From contig NZ_JAAWUO010000010.1 in NCBI RefSeq assembly GCF_013304825.1, forward strand, positions 62,001 to 126,000: a stretch of DNA of 64,000 nt, given 5' to 3'. Below are positions 16,537-28,000 of this stretch, piece after piece (positions within the stretch are counted from its first letter, which is position 1; each line of letters begins with the position of its first letter). The DNA comes from Blautia schinkii (GTDB lineage Bacteria > Bacillota > Clostridia > Lachnospirales > Lachnospiraceae). Below the pieces are notes generated by a model. That model was not told the origin of the DNA. It did no database searches and worked only from the letters and a program-made list of their open reading frames with translations. The position numbers and the translations under genes were made by a program.

Positions 16537-17040
16537 ATTACACGGGAAGAATATCTGGAATATCTGATACATACATACCAAAATTTAATATTTTCCATTT
16601 GTCTGAAATCGGTGGGCAATCCGTTTGACGCCGAAGATCTGACACAGGATGTTTTTCTTTCCGCCTACAAAAATCTCTCCCGTTTTGACGGTACCTACGA
16701 AAAAGCCTGGCTCAGCAAAATCGCAGTTCGAAAATGCCTGGATCACCTGAAGGCTGCCGGCAGACGTACCATTCCCACAGAGGATACTTATTTTGAACAG
16801 CTCCGTGATAAAGAATTCTCCCCAGAAGAGGCCTGTCTGGACAAAGATTTCCAGAATCGGATCCGACAGCTTTGTTCCGATCTGAAAAGTCCCTACAGAG
16901 AAGTGGCCACCGCTCATTTCTGTGAAGAAAAAACTGCAGCCGAGATTGCAGCTTCACAAAATAAAAATACAAAGACAGTCCAGACTCAGATCTACCGTGC
17001 AAGATCTATGCTGAAGGCACTGTTGGAAAGGAGTGATTAG
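16537..17040 (+). CDS. ECF-type RNA polymerase sigma factor, apparent ATT start
   Basis: The 167-residue protein has sigma region 2 (YQNLIFSICLKSVGNPFDAEDLTQDVFLSAY) and region 4 (EVATAHFCEEKTAAEIA, then TVQTQIYRARSMLK). No in-frame ATG, GTG or TTG exists between the upstream stop (16474-16476) and GTG 16612, and starting at that GTG would delete part of region 2. ATT at 16537 has AAAGGAG eight bases upstream and gives the normal family length and N-terminus (xTREEYLEYL). The anti-sigma gene follows with no gap. It probably directs expression of its own operon. Confidence 0.88.
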   Translation: MTREEYLEYLIHTYQNLIFSICLKSVGNPFDAEDLTQDVFLSAYKNLSRFDGTYEKAWLSKIAVRKCLDHLKAAGRRTIPTEDTYFEQLRDKEFSPEEACLDKDFQNRIRQLCSDLKSPYREVATAHFCEEKTAAEIAASQNKNTKTVQTQIYRARSMLKALLERSD

Positions 17041-17535
17041 ATGCATATACCACAGGATGAATTACAGAAATTTCAAGATGGGACTATGAATACAGACGAA
17101 ATGATCCATTTTCTGGAACATATAGATCAATGTGATTTCTGCCTGGAACAGCTGCTTCAGGATGAAGAAACTTCTTCTGAACATGCTCCTGCCTATCTTC
17201 AGGATAAAATTCTGAAAAAAGCAGCTTCTCCTGAAGTACAAACTTCCAGAAAAATACATGAAACTGCTTACTGGATGAAGCTTCTCTGCACAGGCTTACG
17301 TACTGCAGTGGGTATGGGTCTTGCGCTGATCATGCTTTTTTCTGTATCACAGACAGATTTTACAGCTCTTCATACTTCACCGGAAACAAAAGCTAAGATA
17401 TCTTCATCCCTTGACATTGGTTTCAATCTGAGCCAGCTTTCCAGGAAGGTAGGTTCCCAGCTCAGTGAAAATTCTCAGAATATCAGTGATAATCTGAGTG
17501 ATCTTACGAATAAAATTATAAACGGAGGCAAGTAA
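17041..17535 (+). CDS. Membrane-bound anti-sigma factor with zinc motif
   Basis: The 164-residue protein begins right after the sigma stop. Its N-terminal domain has HIDQCDFC, the HxxxCxxC signature of zinc-binding anti-sigma factors. One membrane segment follows at about 84-102, then an exported tail of about 60 residues rich in Ser, Asn and Leu. It should hold the ECF sigma factor inactive at the membrane until a signal reaches the exported tail. The signal is unknown. Confidence 0.85.
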   Translation: MHIPQDELQKFQDGTMNTDEMIHFLEHIDQCDFCLEQLLQDEETSSEHAPAYLQDKILKKAASPEVQTSRKIHETAYWMKLLCTGLRTAVGMGLALIMLFSVSQTDFTALHTSPETKAKISSSLDIGFNLSQLSRKVGSQLSENSQNISDNLSDLTNKIINGGK

Positions 17536-17539
17536 ATAT

Positions 17540-18253
17540 ATGAAAAAACAAAAACATGGTTTCTGGGTATTTATCTTTTCCCTGATCCCCGGTGCCGGAG
17601 AAATGTATATGGGATTCAAAAAACAGGGAATCAGTATTATGCTGCTGTTCTGGGGAGCAATTGCGCTGGCTTCCATTACCGGCCTTGGATGGCTGGCCAT
17701 GTTTCTCCCTGTGATATGGTTCTACAGTTTTTTCAATGTCCATAATCTGAAGTCACTGTCAGAAGAAGAATTTTATTCTGTAGATGATAATTACATTCTT
17801 CACATGGATCAGTTTTCCGGTGATATCGGAAAATTCTTACAGAAGCATCGAAATACAACTGCCTGGATCCTGATCCTGTTTGGTATCTGTATCCTGTGGA
17901 GTCGTTTCACAAGTCTTCTGTACCTCATTGTACCGTATGATCTGGAAGACTATGTATACAATATCTGCAACAGTCTTCCTCAGATTGCCATTGCTATCGG
18001 TATCATTGCTGCAGGTATTTATCTGCTCACTCAACAAAAAAAGAAACTGGAGGAAGAAAAAAATAAAGATGAGCATTATTGGGAACCGTACCGTCCATAT
18101 CAGCAAATAGCTTCCCCTGATGATAATTCAGAAGCTGCTGAAAAAAATCCTGAGACCTTTTCTTCTCAGGACAATATTTCTTCTGAAAATAGTATTCCTT
18201 CTGAAAATACTGTCCTTTCCGAAAATAAGGAAGATACCTCTCCCTCTGAATAA
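17540..18253 (+). CDS. Polytopic membrane protein of the sigma operon
   Basis: The 237-residue protein has a TM2-like beginning (SLIPGAGEMYMGFKKQG, a Gly/Pro turn between two hydrophobic helices), further membrane segments at about 100-125 and 145-165, and a Glu/Ser-rich cytoplasmic tail with repeated SSENS/PSENT-like units. It starts four bases after the anti-sigma stop. Proteins of this kind often close ECF operons in Lachnospiraceae, but their role is unknown. Confidence 0.75.
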   Translation: MKKQKHGFWVFIFSLIPGAGEMYMGFKKQGISIMLLFWGAIALASITGLGWLAMFLPVIWFYSFFNVHNLKSLSEEEFYSVDDNYILHMDQFSGDIGKFLQKHRNTTAWILILFGICILWSRFTSLLYLIVPYDLEDYVYNICNSLPQIAIAIGIIAAGIYLLTQQKKKLEEEKNKDEHYWEPYRPYQQIASPDDNSEAAEKNPETFSSQDNISSENSIPSENTVLSENKEDTSPSE

Positions 18254-18265
18254 TCAGTAACTTCA

Positions 18266-18302
18266 AAAAAAGATCCGAAGTCTCCCGACAACGGATCTTT
18301 TT
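18266..18302. terminator. Bidirectional terminator between convergent genes
   Basis: AAAAAGATCCG and CGGATCTTTTT form an 11-base perfect stem around a 14-base loop, serving the sigma operon (+) and the secreted protein gene (-). Confidence 0.85.
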
Positions 18303-18309
18303 ATTTTCA

Positions 18310-19158
18310 TCAGCCTGTATACATAACCCTGGAAAACTGCGGTGACCCTGCATAGCCCTGTGATTCCTTAAATGTTACTGCTTTGATCCAGCCTGTTTTG
18401 GAACCATTTTTTACACGGATATACATCTTATTCCCAGCGGTCCAGAAATTCAGAATTTTCACGCCAGTATTCTTGCGGATCACAAATGCTTTACTTCCGG
18501 AAGTGGGAGTTGTGTACGCCTGTATGTTCTTTGCCGCTGCAAAAAGTCCTGTTCTCTTATTAGCAGCATTAAGTTTTATATATTTTCCGTAATTGGATGT
18601 ACGAAGTAATGTTCCTTTCTGATATTTGTACGTAAATTCTGTTGTACAATATCCAAGAGAATATGACATAGCCTCCGTTCTTACACGAACTGTATTACCA
18701 CTCAGGTAAATTTTCGCTTCATTTACCGGTCGTCCATATGTTTCATTAATGAAATTTACAACCTGAACGATTTTTCCGTTACGGTACTGATAAAGTCCGT
18801 GGAATACACTGATATCATTATCCGTACCACCTCTCAGACACAGGAAAGGTTTTCCATTAGATAATGTAATAATACGAATGGACATATCCATAAAAGCTTT
18901 ATTTATTGCACAGACTTTTGTATTATTTACATAAATATCTGCACCGTTCCAGCACCCATCATACTGACTTTTTTTCCGGACAACCTTAATCTTGTCTTTC
19001 TTTCCATCGCCGGTGATATCATACCTTGTCCAGGTTTTTCCCGGCTGAATTGTATACATCCTGGGTGCTGCCGCCTGCACTGGCAGTACGGAAAAGATCA
19101 TGAAACCCATAAGAAATATACAGATACCCAGTAATTTTTTTGCTCTTCCTTTCTTCAT
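18310..19158 (-). CDS. Secreted protein with DxDGxxD motif and SH3-like C-terminus
   Basis: The 282-residue protein has a cleavable signal peptide (about 1-30, ending VQAAA). Near residue 48 is DITGDGKKDKIKV, a calcium-binding-loop-like motif seen in FG-GAP/VCBS-type repeats. The last ~70 residues (TPTSGSKAFVIRKNTGVKIL...IRVKNGSKTGWIKA) look like a bacterial SH3 domain, which often binds the cell wall. No LPXTG anchor is present. Function unknown; wall association is inference. Confidence 0.7.
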   Translation of the reverse strand: MKKGRAKKLLGICIFLMGFMIFSVLPVQAAAPRMYTIQPGKTWTRYDITGDGKKDKIKVVRKKSQYDGCWNGADIYVNNTKVCAINKAFMDMSIRIITLSNGKPFLCLRGGTDNDISVFHGLYQYRNGKIVQVVNFINETYGRPVNEAKIYLSGNTVRVRTEAMSYSLGYCTTEFTYKYQKGTLLRTSNYGKYIKLNAANKRTGLFAAAKNIQAYTTPTSGSKAFVIRKNTGVKILNFWTAGNKMYIRVKNGSKTGWIKAVTFKESQGYAGSPQFSRVMYTG

Positions 19159-19211
19159 TATTTCTCCTCCTTTTTCTTTGCATACTCTGGCTTTTTTATA
19201 TCAGTATAATA

Positions 19212-19330
19212 AAAAAGCACCTTTTGAATATTCTCTGTACAAAGCGGCTGTTCTCATTCCGCTCTGTCACATGGTCATAAACGTAACCAACTTATGATCT
19301 ACGTTTATTTTACTATTCAACAGGTGCTTT
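19212..19330 (-). terminator. Multibranched terminator-like structure after the atp operon
   Basis: On the minus strand AAAGCACCTGTTGAATA pairs with TATTCAAAAGGTGCTTT (one mismatch) about 85 bases later and is followed by TTTTTTATT. Two inner hairpins fit inside: TAAACGTA/TACGTTTA and AGCGG/CCGCT. The result is a three-way junction closing in a terminator stem, unusually elaborate for a simple terminator. Confidence 0.6.
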
Positions 19331-19344
19331 CTGTAATATATTTT

Positions 19345-19752
19345 TTACTGCTTATGTGTTACTTTAAGACGTGTCATCGCTCTCGCAAGAGCCATCTGGT
19401 TCATATGATACTCCTGGATGCTCTGCTTCTGACGAAGCTGCTCTTCTGCACGCTCCTTGGCTTCCTGGGCACGGCGGATATCAATCTCCTCCGGGCTCTC
19501 TACGCTGAGGCAGAACAGCTTGGCACGGTTATTGATCATCTCAACAAAACCGCTGCTCACTGCAAAAACGTGCTCATTGCCTTCTGCATCCTCAAAACGC
19601 ATCTCACCGGGAATGATGGCTGCTACGACATTTGCATGATGAGCAAGAAATCCCTGCTCACCATCCACTGCCGGGATGATAAGCTTTTGGGCACGTCCTG
19701 CATAAGCCAGTTTATTGCTGGCATAGATTTCCAGGCCAAATGTCTCACTCAT
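19345..19752 (-). CDS. atpC: F-type ATP synthase epsilon subunit
   Basis: The 135-residue protein has the epsilon beta-sandwich (YAGRAQKLIIPAVDGEQGFLAHHANVVAAI with the conserved GEQGFLAHHA) and a two-helix C-terminal domain from about residue 90. It sits in the central stalk and regulates ATP hydrolysis. Last gene of the operon, nine bases after atpD. Confidence 0.97.
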   Translation of the reverse strand: MSETFGLEIYASNKLAYAGRAQKLIIPAVDGEQGFLAHHANVVAAIIPGEMRFEDAEGNEHVFAVSSGFVEMINNRAKLFCLSVESPEEIDIRRAQEAKERAEEQLRQKQSIQEYHMNQMALARAMTRLKVTHKQ

Positions 19753-19761
19753 AGCCGCTCC

Positions 19762-22055
<2,294 letters not shown>

Positions 22056-22063
22056 ATCAACAC

Positions 22064-23572
22064 CTACCTGCTCTTATCTCTGAATTCTTCTGCCGCCTTT
22101 ACGATTTTCTCTACAAGCTCATCAGAGAGCTGCTTTGTAGTCTCGATCTCTTTGCCGATCTCAGGATATACATTATCAAAGTACTCCAGAAGATCTTTCT
22201 GATATTTCTTGATCTCTTTCTTTTCTACATCTACCATCAGCTTGTGAGTCGCAACACAGAGAGTAATTACCTGCTGATGAAGACTTAACGGACTGCAAAG
22301 TGGCTGTTTCAGAAGCTCCATCAGACAACTTCCGTATTTCAGCTGTGCAGTTGTGGCCTCATCCAGATCAGAACTGAACTGAGTGAACACTTCCATCTCT
22401 CTGTACTGTGCCAGATCGATACGTACACTACCGGAAGCTTTCTTCATAGCCTTGGTCTGTGCGGCACCACCAACACGGGATACGGAAAGACCAACATTAA
22501 CTGCCGGACGCATACCTGAGAAGAACAGATCACTCTCCAGGAAAATCTGACCGTCTGTGATGGAAATTACGTTAGTAGGAATGTATGCAGATACATCACC
22601 AGCCTGTGTCTCGATGATCGGAAGTGCCGTGATGGATCCACCGCCTGCCGCTTCACTCAGACGACTGGAACGCTCCAGAAGTCTGGAATGGAGGTAGAAT
22701 ACGTCACCAGGATATGCCTCACGTCCCGGAGAACGCTCAAGCAGAAGTGACAATGCACGATATGCCACTGCATGCTTGGAAAGATCATCATATACGATCA
22801 GTACGTCTTTACCCTGATACATGAAATACTCTGCAAGAGCAGTACCTGCATAAGGAGCGATGTACTGAAGAGGTGCACAGTCACTGGCTGTTGCAGAGAA
22901 TACTGTTGTATACTCCATTGCACCATATTTTTCAAGATTGGAAACTACCTTTGCAACGGTAGAAGCTTTCTGTCCGATAGCAACATAGATACAGATTACA
23001 TCTTTACCTTTCTGGTTGATGATCGTATCTGTTGCAATAGAAGTTTTACCTGTCTGTCTGTCGCCGATGATCAGCTCTCGCTGTCCACGGCCAATCGGGA
23101 ACATGGAATCAATGGAAAGGATTCCTGTTTCCATCGGTACAGTTACAGATTTACGGTCAATGATTCCAGGAGCCGGGTTCTCGATTGGCCGGTATTCCTC
23201 CGCCTCGATCTCTCCCTTTCCATCAATAGGCTCACCAAGTGCGTTCACAATTCTTCCGATAAATTTATCACCTACCGGAATACCTGCCTGTTTGCCAGTT
23301 CTGGCAACCTTGGTGCCTTCCTTGATTCCTGTATCCTTTCCGAAAAGAATACATCCCATGCTGTTGGCACGAACATCCTGTACCATACCTTTCAGACCAT
23401 TCTCGAAGGTCACGACCTCACCGTACATGGCATGATCAATGCCATAAACAGTTGCGATACCATCTCCCACGGAGATGACGGTGCCTACTTCCTGGTCCTT
23501 GCTGATTTCGTCATAGTTCTTTATTTCTTCCTTGAGAATCGAAATGATTTCATCTGGATTTATTGCACTCAA
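22064..23572 (-). CDS. atpA: F-type ATP synthase alpha subunit
   Basis: The 502-residue non-catalytic nucleotide-binding subunit has Walker A GDRQTGKT, the [11 protein letters not shown] motif and the signature [17 protein letters not shown]. Translation starts at a TTG (23572) with GGAGGTGA ten bases upstream. It forms the stator hexamer with beta. Confidence 0.97.
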   Translation of the reverse strand: MSAINPDEIISILKEEIKNYDEISKDQEVGTVISVGDGIATVYGIDHAMYGEVVTFENGLKGMVQDVRANSMGCILFGKDTGIKEGTKVARTGKQAGIPVGDKFIGRIVNALGEPIDGKGEIEAEEYRPIENPAPGIIDRKSVTVPMETGILSIDSMFPIGRGQRELIIGDRQTGKTSIATDTIINQKGKDVICIYVAIGQKASTVAKVVSNLEKYGAMEYTTVFSATASDCAPLQYIAPYAGTALAEYFMYQGKDVLIVYDDLSKHAVAYRALSLLLERSPGREAYPGDVFYLHSRLLERSSRLSEAAGGGSITALPIIETQAGDVSAYIPTNVISITDGQIFLESDLFFSGMRPAVNVGLSVSRVGGAAQTKAMKKASGSVRIDLAQYREMEVFTQFSSDLDEATTAQLKYGSCLMELLKQPLCSPLSLHQQVITLCVATHKLMVDVEKKEIKKYQKDLLEYFDNVYPEIGKEIETTKQLSDELVEKIVKAAEEFRDKSR

Positions 23573-23579
23573 TTCAATT

Positions 23580-24083
23580 TCACCTCCGGGTTAATTTCTG
23601 TTTCAGTTTCTTATAACGTCCGATGAGGCTCCAGTCGTACTCACGATCTCCTGCCCGCAGAACAAATCCGCCTACGAGATTCTTGTCCTCTGTAAGGGTA
23701 AGCTCTACTTCGCTGGCAGAAAACTGGTTACGGAGAAACTCCTTCATCTTATCTTCCTGCGCTTCGGTAGGACATGTCACATAAAGAAGCTCTGCCTTGA
23801 GAATTCCTTTCTGTTCCCGGCTGTAAGCATCATAAGCCTCGATGATCTCCTGAATGCTGTCTATCTTCTGATACTTGCAGGTTACTTTAAGAAAATTCTT
23901 CATTTCCTGCGGGAAAACCCGCTCTATTACCTGTTCTTTTTCTTTGAGAGAAACCAGGGGATTTTCAAGCATTTTTCCTATTTCAGGGGTATTCTCAAAA
24001 ATCTTTTCGGTTTCACAGATTGCCTCCTCAGGGACAGAAAGACCGTATAATGCTTTTGCATAATTAATGGACGTCTCTGTCAT
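23580..24083 (-). CDS. atpH: F-type ATP synthase delta subunit
   Basis: A delta/OSCP protein of about 167 residues linking F1 to the peripheral stalk. It has a helical N-terminal domain ([18 protein letters not shown]) and a C-terminal segment ending [23 protein letters not shown] 24083 is preferred with AGGTG upstream; it overlaps the end of atpF by 20 bases, so the two are coupled. Confidence 0.95.
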   Translation of the reverse strand: MTETSINYAKALYGLSVPEEAICETEKIFENTPEIGKMLENPLVSLKEKEQVIERVFPQEMKNFLKVTCKYQKIDSIQEIIEAYDAYSREQKGILKAELLYVTCPTEAQEDKMKEFLRNQFSASEVELTLTEDKNLVGGFVLRAGDREYDWSLIGRYKKLKQKLTRR

Positions 24084-24573
24084 GAGGATCACCTGCTCCT
24101 TCTAAAAACTGGTCATATAGGGACATATCCTGTGCTTCGTCGTTCTTTTTTCCCATGATTCTGGATGCTGCATCCATAGCCAGCTCAGCTACCTTGCCTT
24201 CCATCGCTTTCATAGCAGCTTCCTGCTCAGTACTGATGTCTCTTCTTGCTTTCTCAAGAATCTCGCCAGCCTGATCATTAGCTCTCTTCACGATGCTGTC
24301 TGCCTGTACTTTTGCCTCGTCCTTAGCCTGCTCTACAATGTTGAAGGATTCTTCCTTCGCAGATTTCAGTGCATCCTCATACTGTCCTTTCAGCTGGTTT
24401 GCTTCAGTTGTTGTTTTTTCTGCTGAAGCAAACTGCTCATCGATCATGGCTTTTCTCTTCTCCATGACACCGATGATTGGGCCGAACAGGAACTTTTTCA
24501 TTAAAAGATAAAGAACGATCAGGTTTATAATAGTAAAGACAAGGTTGATATCAATTTTAATCACCTGGTCCAC
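24064..24573 (-). CDS. atpF: F-type ATP synthase b subunit
   Basis: The 169-residue protein has one N-terminal membrane helix (LVFTIINLIVLYLLMKKFLF) with the family motif KKFLFGPI, followed by a long charged coiled coil and a short C-terminal domain that binds delta. Dimers form the peripheral stalk. The start is GTG at 24573; a second GTG three codons later is possible. Confidence 0.95.
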   Translation of the reverse strand: MDQVIKIDINLVFTIINLIVLYLLMKKFLFGPIIGVMEKRKAMIDEQFASAEKTTTEANQLKGQYEDALKSAKEESFNIVEQAKDEAKVQADSIVKRANDQAGEILEKARRDISTEQEAAMKAMEGKVAELAMDAASRIMGKKNDEAQDMSLYDQFLEGAGDPHDRDVH

Positions 24574-24614
24574 CTGCCTCTCTTAATCCTGAATTAGTAT
24601 CTCGTCTTTACCTA

Positions 24615-24833
24615 TTAGCCAAGCATGATAATGATCAGAAGACCGATTACGAAACCGTAAATAGCTGTTGCCTCTGCAAGAGCACATCCAAGAAGAAGTG
24701 CTTTACTGATCTTGCTCTCTGCCTCCGGCTGTCTTGCGATAGCTTCTACTGCCTTAGATGTTGCAAGACCGATACCAATACCTGCTCCGATACCTGTAAG
24801 AACTGCGATAGCTGCACCAATTGCGATTAACAT
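24615..24833 (-). CDS. atpE: F-type ATP synthase c subunit, probably proton type
   Basis: The 72-residue hairpin has helix one with GIGAGIGIG, the polar loop ARQPEAE and helix two with the ion-carrying glutamate in ALAEATAIYG (E53). Sodium-type c subunits such as that of Ilyobacter tartaricus need a Gln in GxGxGQG and a Ser or Thr directly after the Glu. Here these positions are Ile and Ala, so proton coupling is more likely. The Thr two positions on and the Tyr are kept. AGGAGG lies eight bases upstream. Confidence 0.97.
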   Translation of the reverse strand: MLIAIGAAIAVLTGIGAGIGIGLATSKAVEAIARQPEAESKISKALLLGCALAEATAIYGFVIGLLIIIMLG

Positions 24834-24881
24834 AGTTTTTTCCTCCTGTAAAATACAATTTTTTTCATTTTTAATGCCTGA

Positions 24882-25568
24882 TTACTCAATTGCTTCCTTG
24901 ATGAACAAGGATGTTAAGAATACAAATACATACGCCTGTATGAATCCGTCGAAGAAATCAAAATACAGACTGAATGGTATGGGAAGAATAGCCGGACAAA
25001 CAAACTCCAGCAGCTTCATAACTACGAAGCTTCCCAGAACATTACCAAACAACCGCATGCAGAGAGATGTAGGTCTGATCGCGATTTCCAGGATGTTGAT
25101 TGGAAGCATGATCGGAACCGGCTCCGCAAAGCTTTTCAAGAAGCCCTTCAGGCCTTTCTTATGAAAGCCTGCATACTCGATCAGAATAATGCTCATAAGC
25201 GCCAGCGCAATGGTCACATTCATATCCTTGGTAGGTGGTGTAAATCCAAACACGCCTGCGATATTGGCTATTCCGATGAAAATTACGGTTGACATCAAAT
25301 AAGGCACATACTGTTTGCCTTCTTCTCCAAGAATTCCCATAAAGAAATCCTGAAGAAAACTTACTCCGGACTCAAGAAGTAACTGCTTCTTACCCGGATT
25401 TTCCACACTGAGATTCCGAACCAGAATCAGAGACAGGATCACAAGAACCGCCATAATGACCCATGTGACTACTACACATTCTGCAATCGGTATTCCACCA
25501 AACACAGGAATGGTAAAGGCTGTCTTACTGTTCAGCTCTTCTGCCAGTGTACTTGATAAATCTCCCGT
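24882..25568 (-). CDS. atpB: F-type ATP synthase a subunit, apparent ACG start
   Basis: The membrane channel subunit has the essential arginine in SLCMRLFGN and five to six membrane helices. The first conventional start (GTG 25505) lacks a ribosome site and cuts into the conserved N-terminus. Upstream the frame continues with xGDLSSTLAEELNSKTAFTI, which matches the family N-terminus. The only near-start codon is ACG at 25568, seven bases after GGAGG (25576-25580). This gives 228 residues, the usual family length. First gene of the operon. Confidence 0.93.
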   Translation of the reverse strand, partial: TGDLSSTLAEELNSKTAFTIPVFGGIPIAECVVVTWVIMAVLVILSLILVRNLSVENPGKKQLLLESGVSFLQDFFMGILGEEGKQYVPYLMSTVIFIGIANIAGVFGFTPPTKDMNVTIALALMSIILIEYAGFHKKGLKGFLKSFAEPVPIMLPINILEIAIRPTSLCMRLFGNVLGSFVVMKLLEFVCPAILPIPFSLYFDFFDGFIQAYVFVFLTSLFIKEAIE

Positions 25569-25643
25569 TTTTCTCCCTCCTTTTCTCTTGGCGCTGATCG
25601 CATCTTTTTATAATTGGTATGACCACGCCTTGTAGTTGACTTT

Positions 25644-25671
25644 ATTTTACTCCGCATTTCCAGAATGTCAA
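25644..25671 (-). promoter_or_regulatory. Promoter of the atp operon
   Basis: TTGACA and TAAAAT on the minus strand are spaced by 16 bases, about 75 bases upstream of the atpB ribosome site. No atpI gene lies between. Confidence 0.75.
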
Positions 25672-25728
25672 TATTATTTTTGCCTGTTTTGTACAAAAAA
25701 GAATCTTTTTTTTATACAAAATAAACAA

Positions 25729-26733
25729 TTAATTTGACTGATCTTCTTCCGGTTTCCTGCGCACAGATACTTCTCCATAAGAAAGCAGGGTTTCTGAACC
25801 ATCCTGTTCTCTAACGAGCAGCCTTCCATCAGAAGCAATCGTCTTTGCATAAGCTTCCCGTGTACGCGTTCCGTCAGTGATCACGATCATATTTCCAGGA
25901 ATGATATTATTTTCTGTATATTCTCTGGAAAGTTCCGGAGTTTCTGCTTCCATAAGAAGCTGGTTGACAATTTCTGCAACAAGAAGACTGCAGTTTATAT
26001 GTTCTGCTTCCTTCCTGCCTCCAAACAATGCTCCTGCTGTTCCCTGTATCTCTTCCGGAAAACCGTCTTCCGGTATATACAGATTCAGGCCGATCCCCAC
26101 AACAGCAAACTCAATGTTTCCACTCTCAAAGTCTGTAACAGCCTCTGTCAGTATCCCACACACCTTCTTATCATGAAGATACAGGTCATTAACCCATTTA
26201 ATCCCGAGGTCGATTCCACAGATCTTCTTCACAGCCCGGTAAACTGCAGTTGCCGCTGCTGTAGTGATCAGGAGTCCTTCCTTCAGCGTTCGCTCCGGTC
26301 TTAGAACGATACTCATATACAGTCCTGCATTTTCAGGGGAATAAAAACTCCGGCCTCTCCGGCCTCTTCCATTTTTCTGCTGACGCGCCAGTATCAGTGC
26401 GCCATGCCCTGCTTCTCCTGAAAATGCAGCCTCCTTGGCTGCTCTGTTCGTAGAATCCAGTTCCCTGTATATCTTTACAGAAGCATCTGGATGATTGAGA
26501 TAAAGCCGGATCCCTTCTTCAGATAACCGGCTGCCGCCGCAAAGCACATAGCCTTTGTTTGGTCCTGCTTCTATGGTGTATCCCTCTTCCCGAAGGGATT
26601 TCACAGCTTTCCAGATGGCCGCTCTTGTGCAGTTCAGTTCTGCTGCTGCCGCTTCTCCGGATATCAGTTCATTCTCGTGCTGCTCCAGAAGCTTCAGCAT
26701 TCTTGCTTTTACAGTCATATCTTCACCGTCCAT
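25729..26733 (-). CDS. birA: Bifunctional biotin-protein ligase / biotin operon repressor BirA
   Basis: The 334-residue protein has an N-terminal winged helix (SGEAAAAELNCTRAAIWKAV) and a ligase domain with GRGRRGRSFYSPENAGLYMS (biotinyl-AMP loop) and KWVNDLYLHDKKVCGILTE, then a C-terminal SH3-like cap. It attaches biotin to carboxylase subunits and probably represses biotin genes. The start may be ATG 26733 or ATG 26718; neither has a strong ribosome site. Confidence 0.95.
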   Translation of the reverse strand: MDGEDMTVKARMLKLLEQHENELISGEAAAAELNCTRAAIWKAVKSLREEGYTIEAGPNKGYVLCGGSRLSEEGIRLYLNHPDASVKIYRELDSTNRAAKEAAFSGEAGHGALILARQQKNGRGRRGRSFYSPENAGLYMSIVLRPERTLKEGLLITTAAATAVYRAVKKICGIDLGIKWVNDLYLHDKKVCGILTEAVTDFESGNIEFAVVGIGLNLYIPEDGFPEEIQGTAGALFGGRKEAEHINCSLLVAEIVNQLLMEAETPELSREYTENNIIPGNMIVITDGTRTREAYAKTIASDGRLLVREQDGSETLLSYGEVSVRRKPEEDQSN

Positions 26734-26924
26734 AATCTGCCTGAAATGGCAAAATTTATTCCCTTCTAAGAGACGAAAGCATTATAGCACTTAAACATCG
26801 CAATGTCTATTATCTTTTTTAGACATGCTCTCCATATTAATTTTGTATTTCAAATACGGTTATTATATGATTTTTCTCATTTTTGTCTGTTTTAATATCT
26901 TTTTTTAGAGATAATTTCTATGAA

Positions 26925-26974
26925 AATCTGCTGATTCAGGGTAAAATTTCCTGAATCACTATAATATGCAGATT
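26925..26974. repeat. Nested inverted repeat
   Basis: Outer arms AATCTGC/GCAGATT enclose inner arms GATTCAGG/CCTGAATC. It lies just after the WYL gene (minus) in an AT-rich 264-base gap before birA. It may terminate the WYL transcript, though the T-run is short. The rest of the gap shows nothing I can name. Confidence 0.5.
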
Positions 26975-26997
26975 CCTCATCAAGTAAATATTATTTA

Positions 26998-27984
26998 TCA
27001 TTTGTAATTAGAAAGACTTTTCTCAAGAAATTCCCGGTACTCATCGCGCACACGATCCGGTGACGCGATCACTGCATCCGGTCCAAGACTGGCTATCCAG
27101 CCGAAAAACTGACTACTGACGTTTACACGAACCAGCGTTTTGAAATGTTCATGATCCTTCCTCTGTATCATAATGTCTCTTCCGAAACGGTCCAGCACAA
27201 CTCCCACCAGACGGTTGTGTGCTTCAAGACATATGGTTTCCTCTCTGCCGCCAAACATCCCGAAGGTTCTGGATGTCAGTTCTCCTACATCATAATTCTC
27301 AAAAATATCCCGACCATTACGTGAAGCCTCCTCAATTCGGATCTGCAGGATCTTGTCTACACGGTAATGCTTCACTGTTTCGCATTTCTCATCATAAGCT
27401 ACAAGATAATAATTCTCATTCTGCCAGACAAGTCCCCACGGACTGACACAATACCGATCACCGTTCTTCTTAAGCCGCAGTTCTTTCTCCACTGTCCATT
27501 CACAGTACTGAAAAGATATCTGCCTGTTATCGGTAAGTGCCCTGTGGATCTCATCAATATTATAATACACGCTCTCATTCATGGTCTTGACCCTGTTCTC
27601 CACAAAGACCTGTCTTCGAAGCTGTCTGGCCTCATACACGCTGGCAAGACTCTCCAGCTTCCCGATCAGCTGACGTGATTTACCACTGGTAATAAATCGC
27701 GAGGACTGCACGGCATCTACCAGAAGCTTCAGTTCCGGAAGCTCAAATTCCCTGCTGGCCAGATAAAAGCCGGCCGGCTTCTCCCTCCGGTTCAGGATAT
27801 CCATGCCGAAATTCCGCAATGTCTCAATATCATCATATATAGTCTTACGCTCTGCACTGATTCCCAGACTGTTCAGATAAATGATCAAATCCTTCACAGA
27901 CATAGGATGTTCTTCATCGGTTCTCTCCAGAAAAACACGCATCAGATATAAAATTTTTATTTTCTGGTTAAAAACCCTGGGCAT
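26998..27984 (-). CDS. WYL-domain transcriptional regulator
   Basis: The protein of about 328 residues has an N-terminal HTH_11-type winged helix (MSVKDLIIYLNSLGISAERKTIYDDI), a WYL domain around residues 140-220 (SPWGLVWQNENYYLVAYDE) and the C-terminal WCX extension. WYL regulators sense nucleic acids or nucleotides and often control stress or defence genes. ATG 27984 is chosen for GGAGG at seven bases; ATG 27990 is too close. A small membrane protein gene lies directly upstream and is probably co-transcribed. Confidence 0.9.
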   Translation of the reverse strand: MPRVFNQKIKILYLMRVFLERTDEEHPMSVKDLIIYLNSLGISAERKTIYDDIETLRNFGMDILNRREKPAGFYLASREFELPELKLLVDAVQSSRFITSGKSRQLIGKLESLASVYEARQLRRQVFVENRVKTMNESVYYNIDEIHRALTDNRQISFQYCEWTVEKELRLKKNGDRYCVSPWGLVWQNENYYLVAYDEKCETVKHYRVDKILQIRIEEASRNGRDIFENYDVGELTSRTFGMFGGREETICLEAHNRLVGVVLDRFGRDIMIQRKDHEHFKTLVRVNVSSQFFGWIASLGPDAVIASPDRVRDEYREFLEKSLSNYK

Positions 27985-28000
27985 CTGCATTCCTCCTGTT

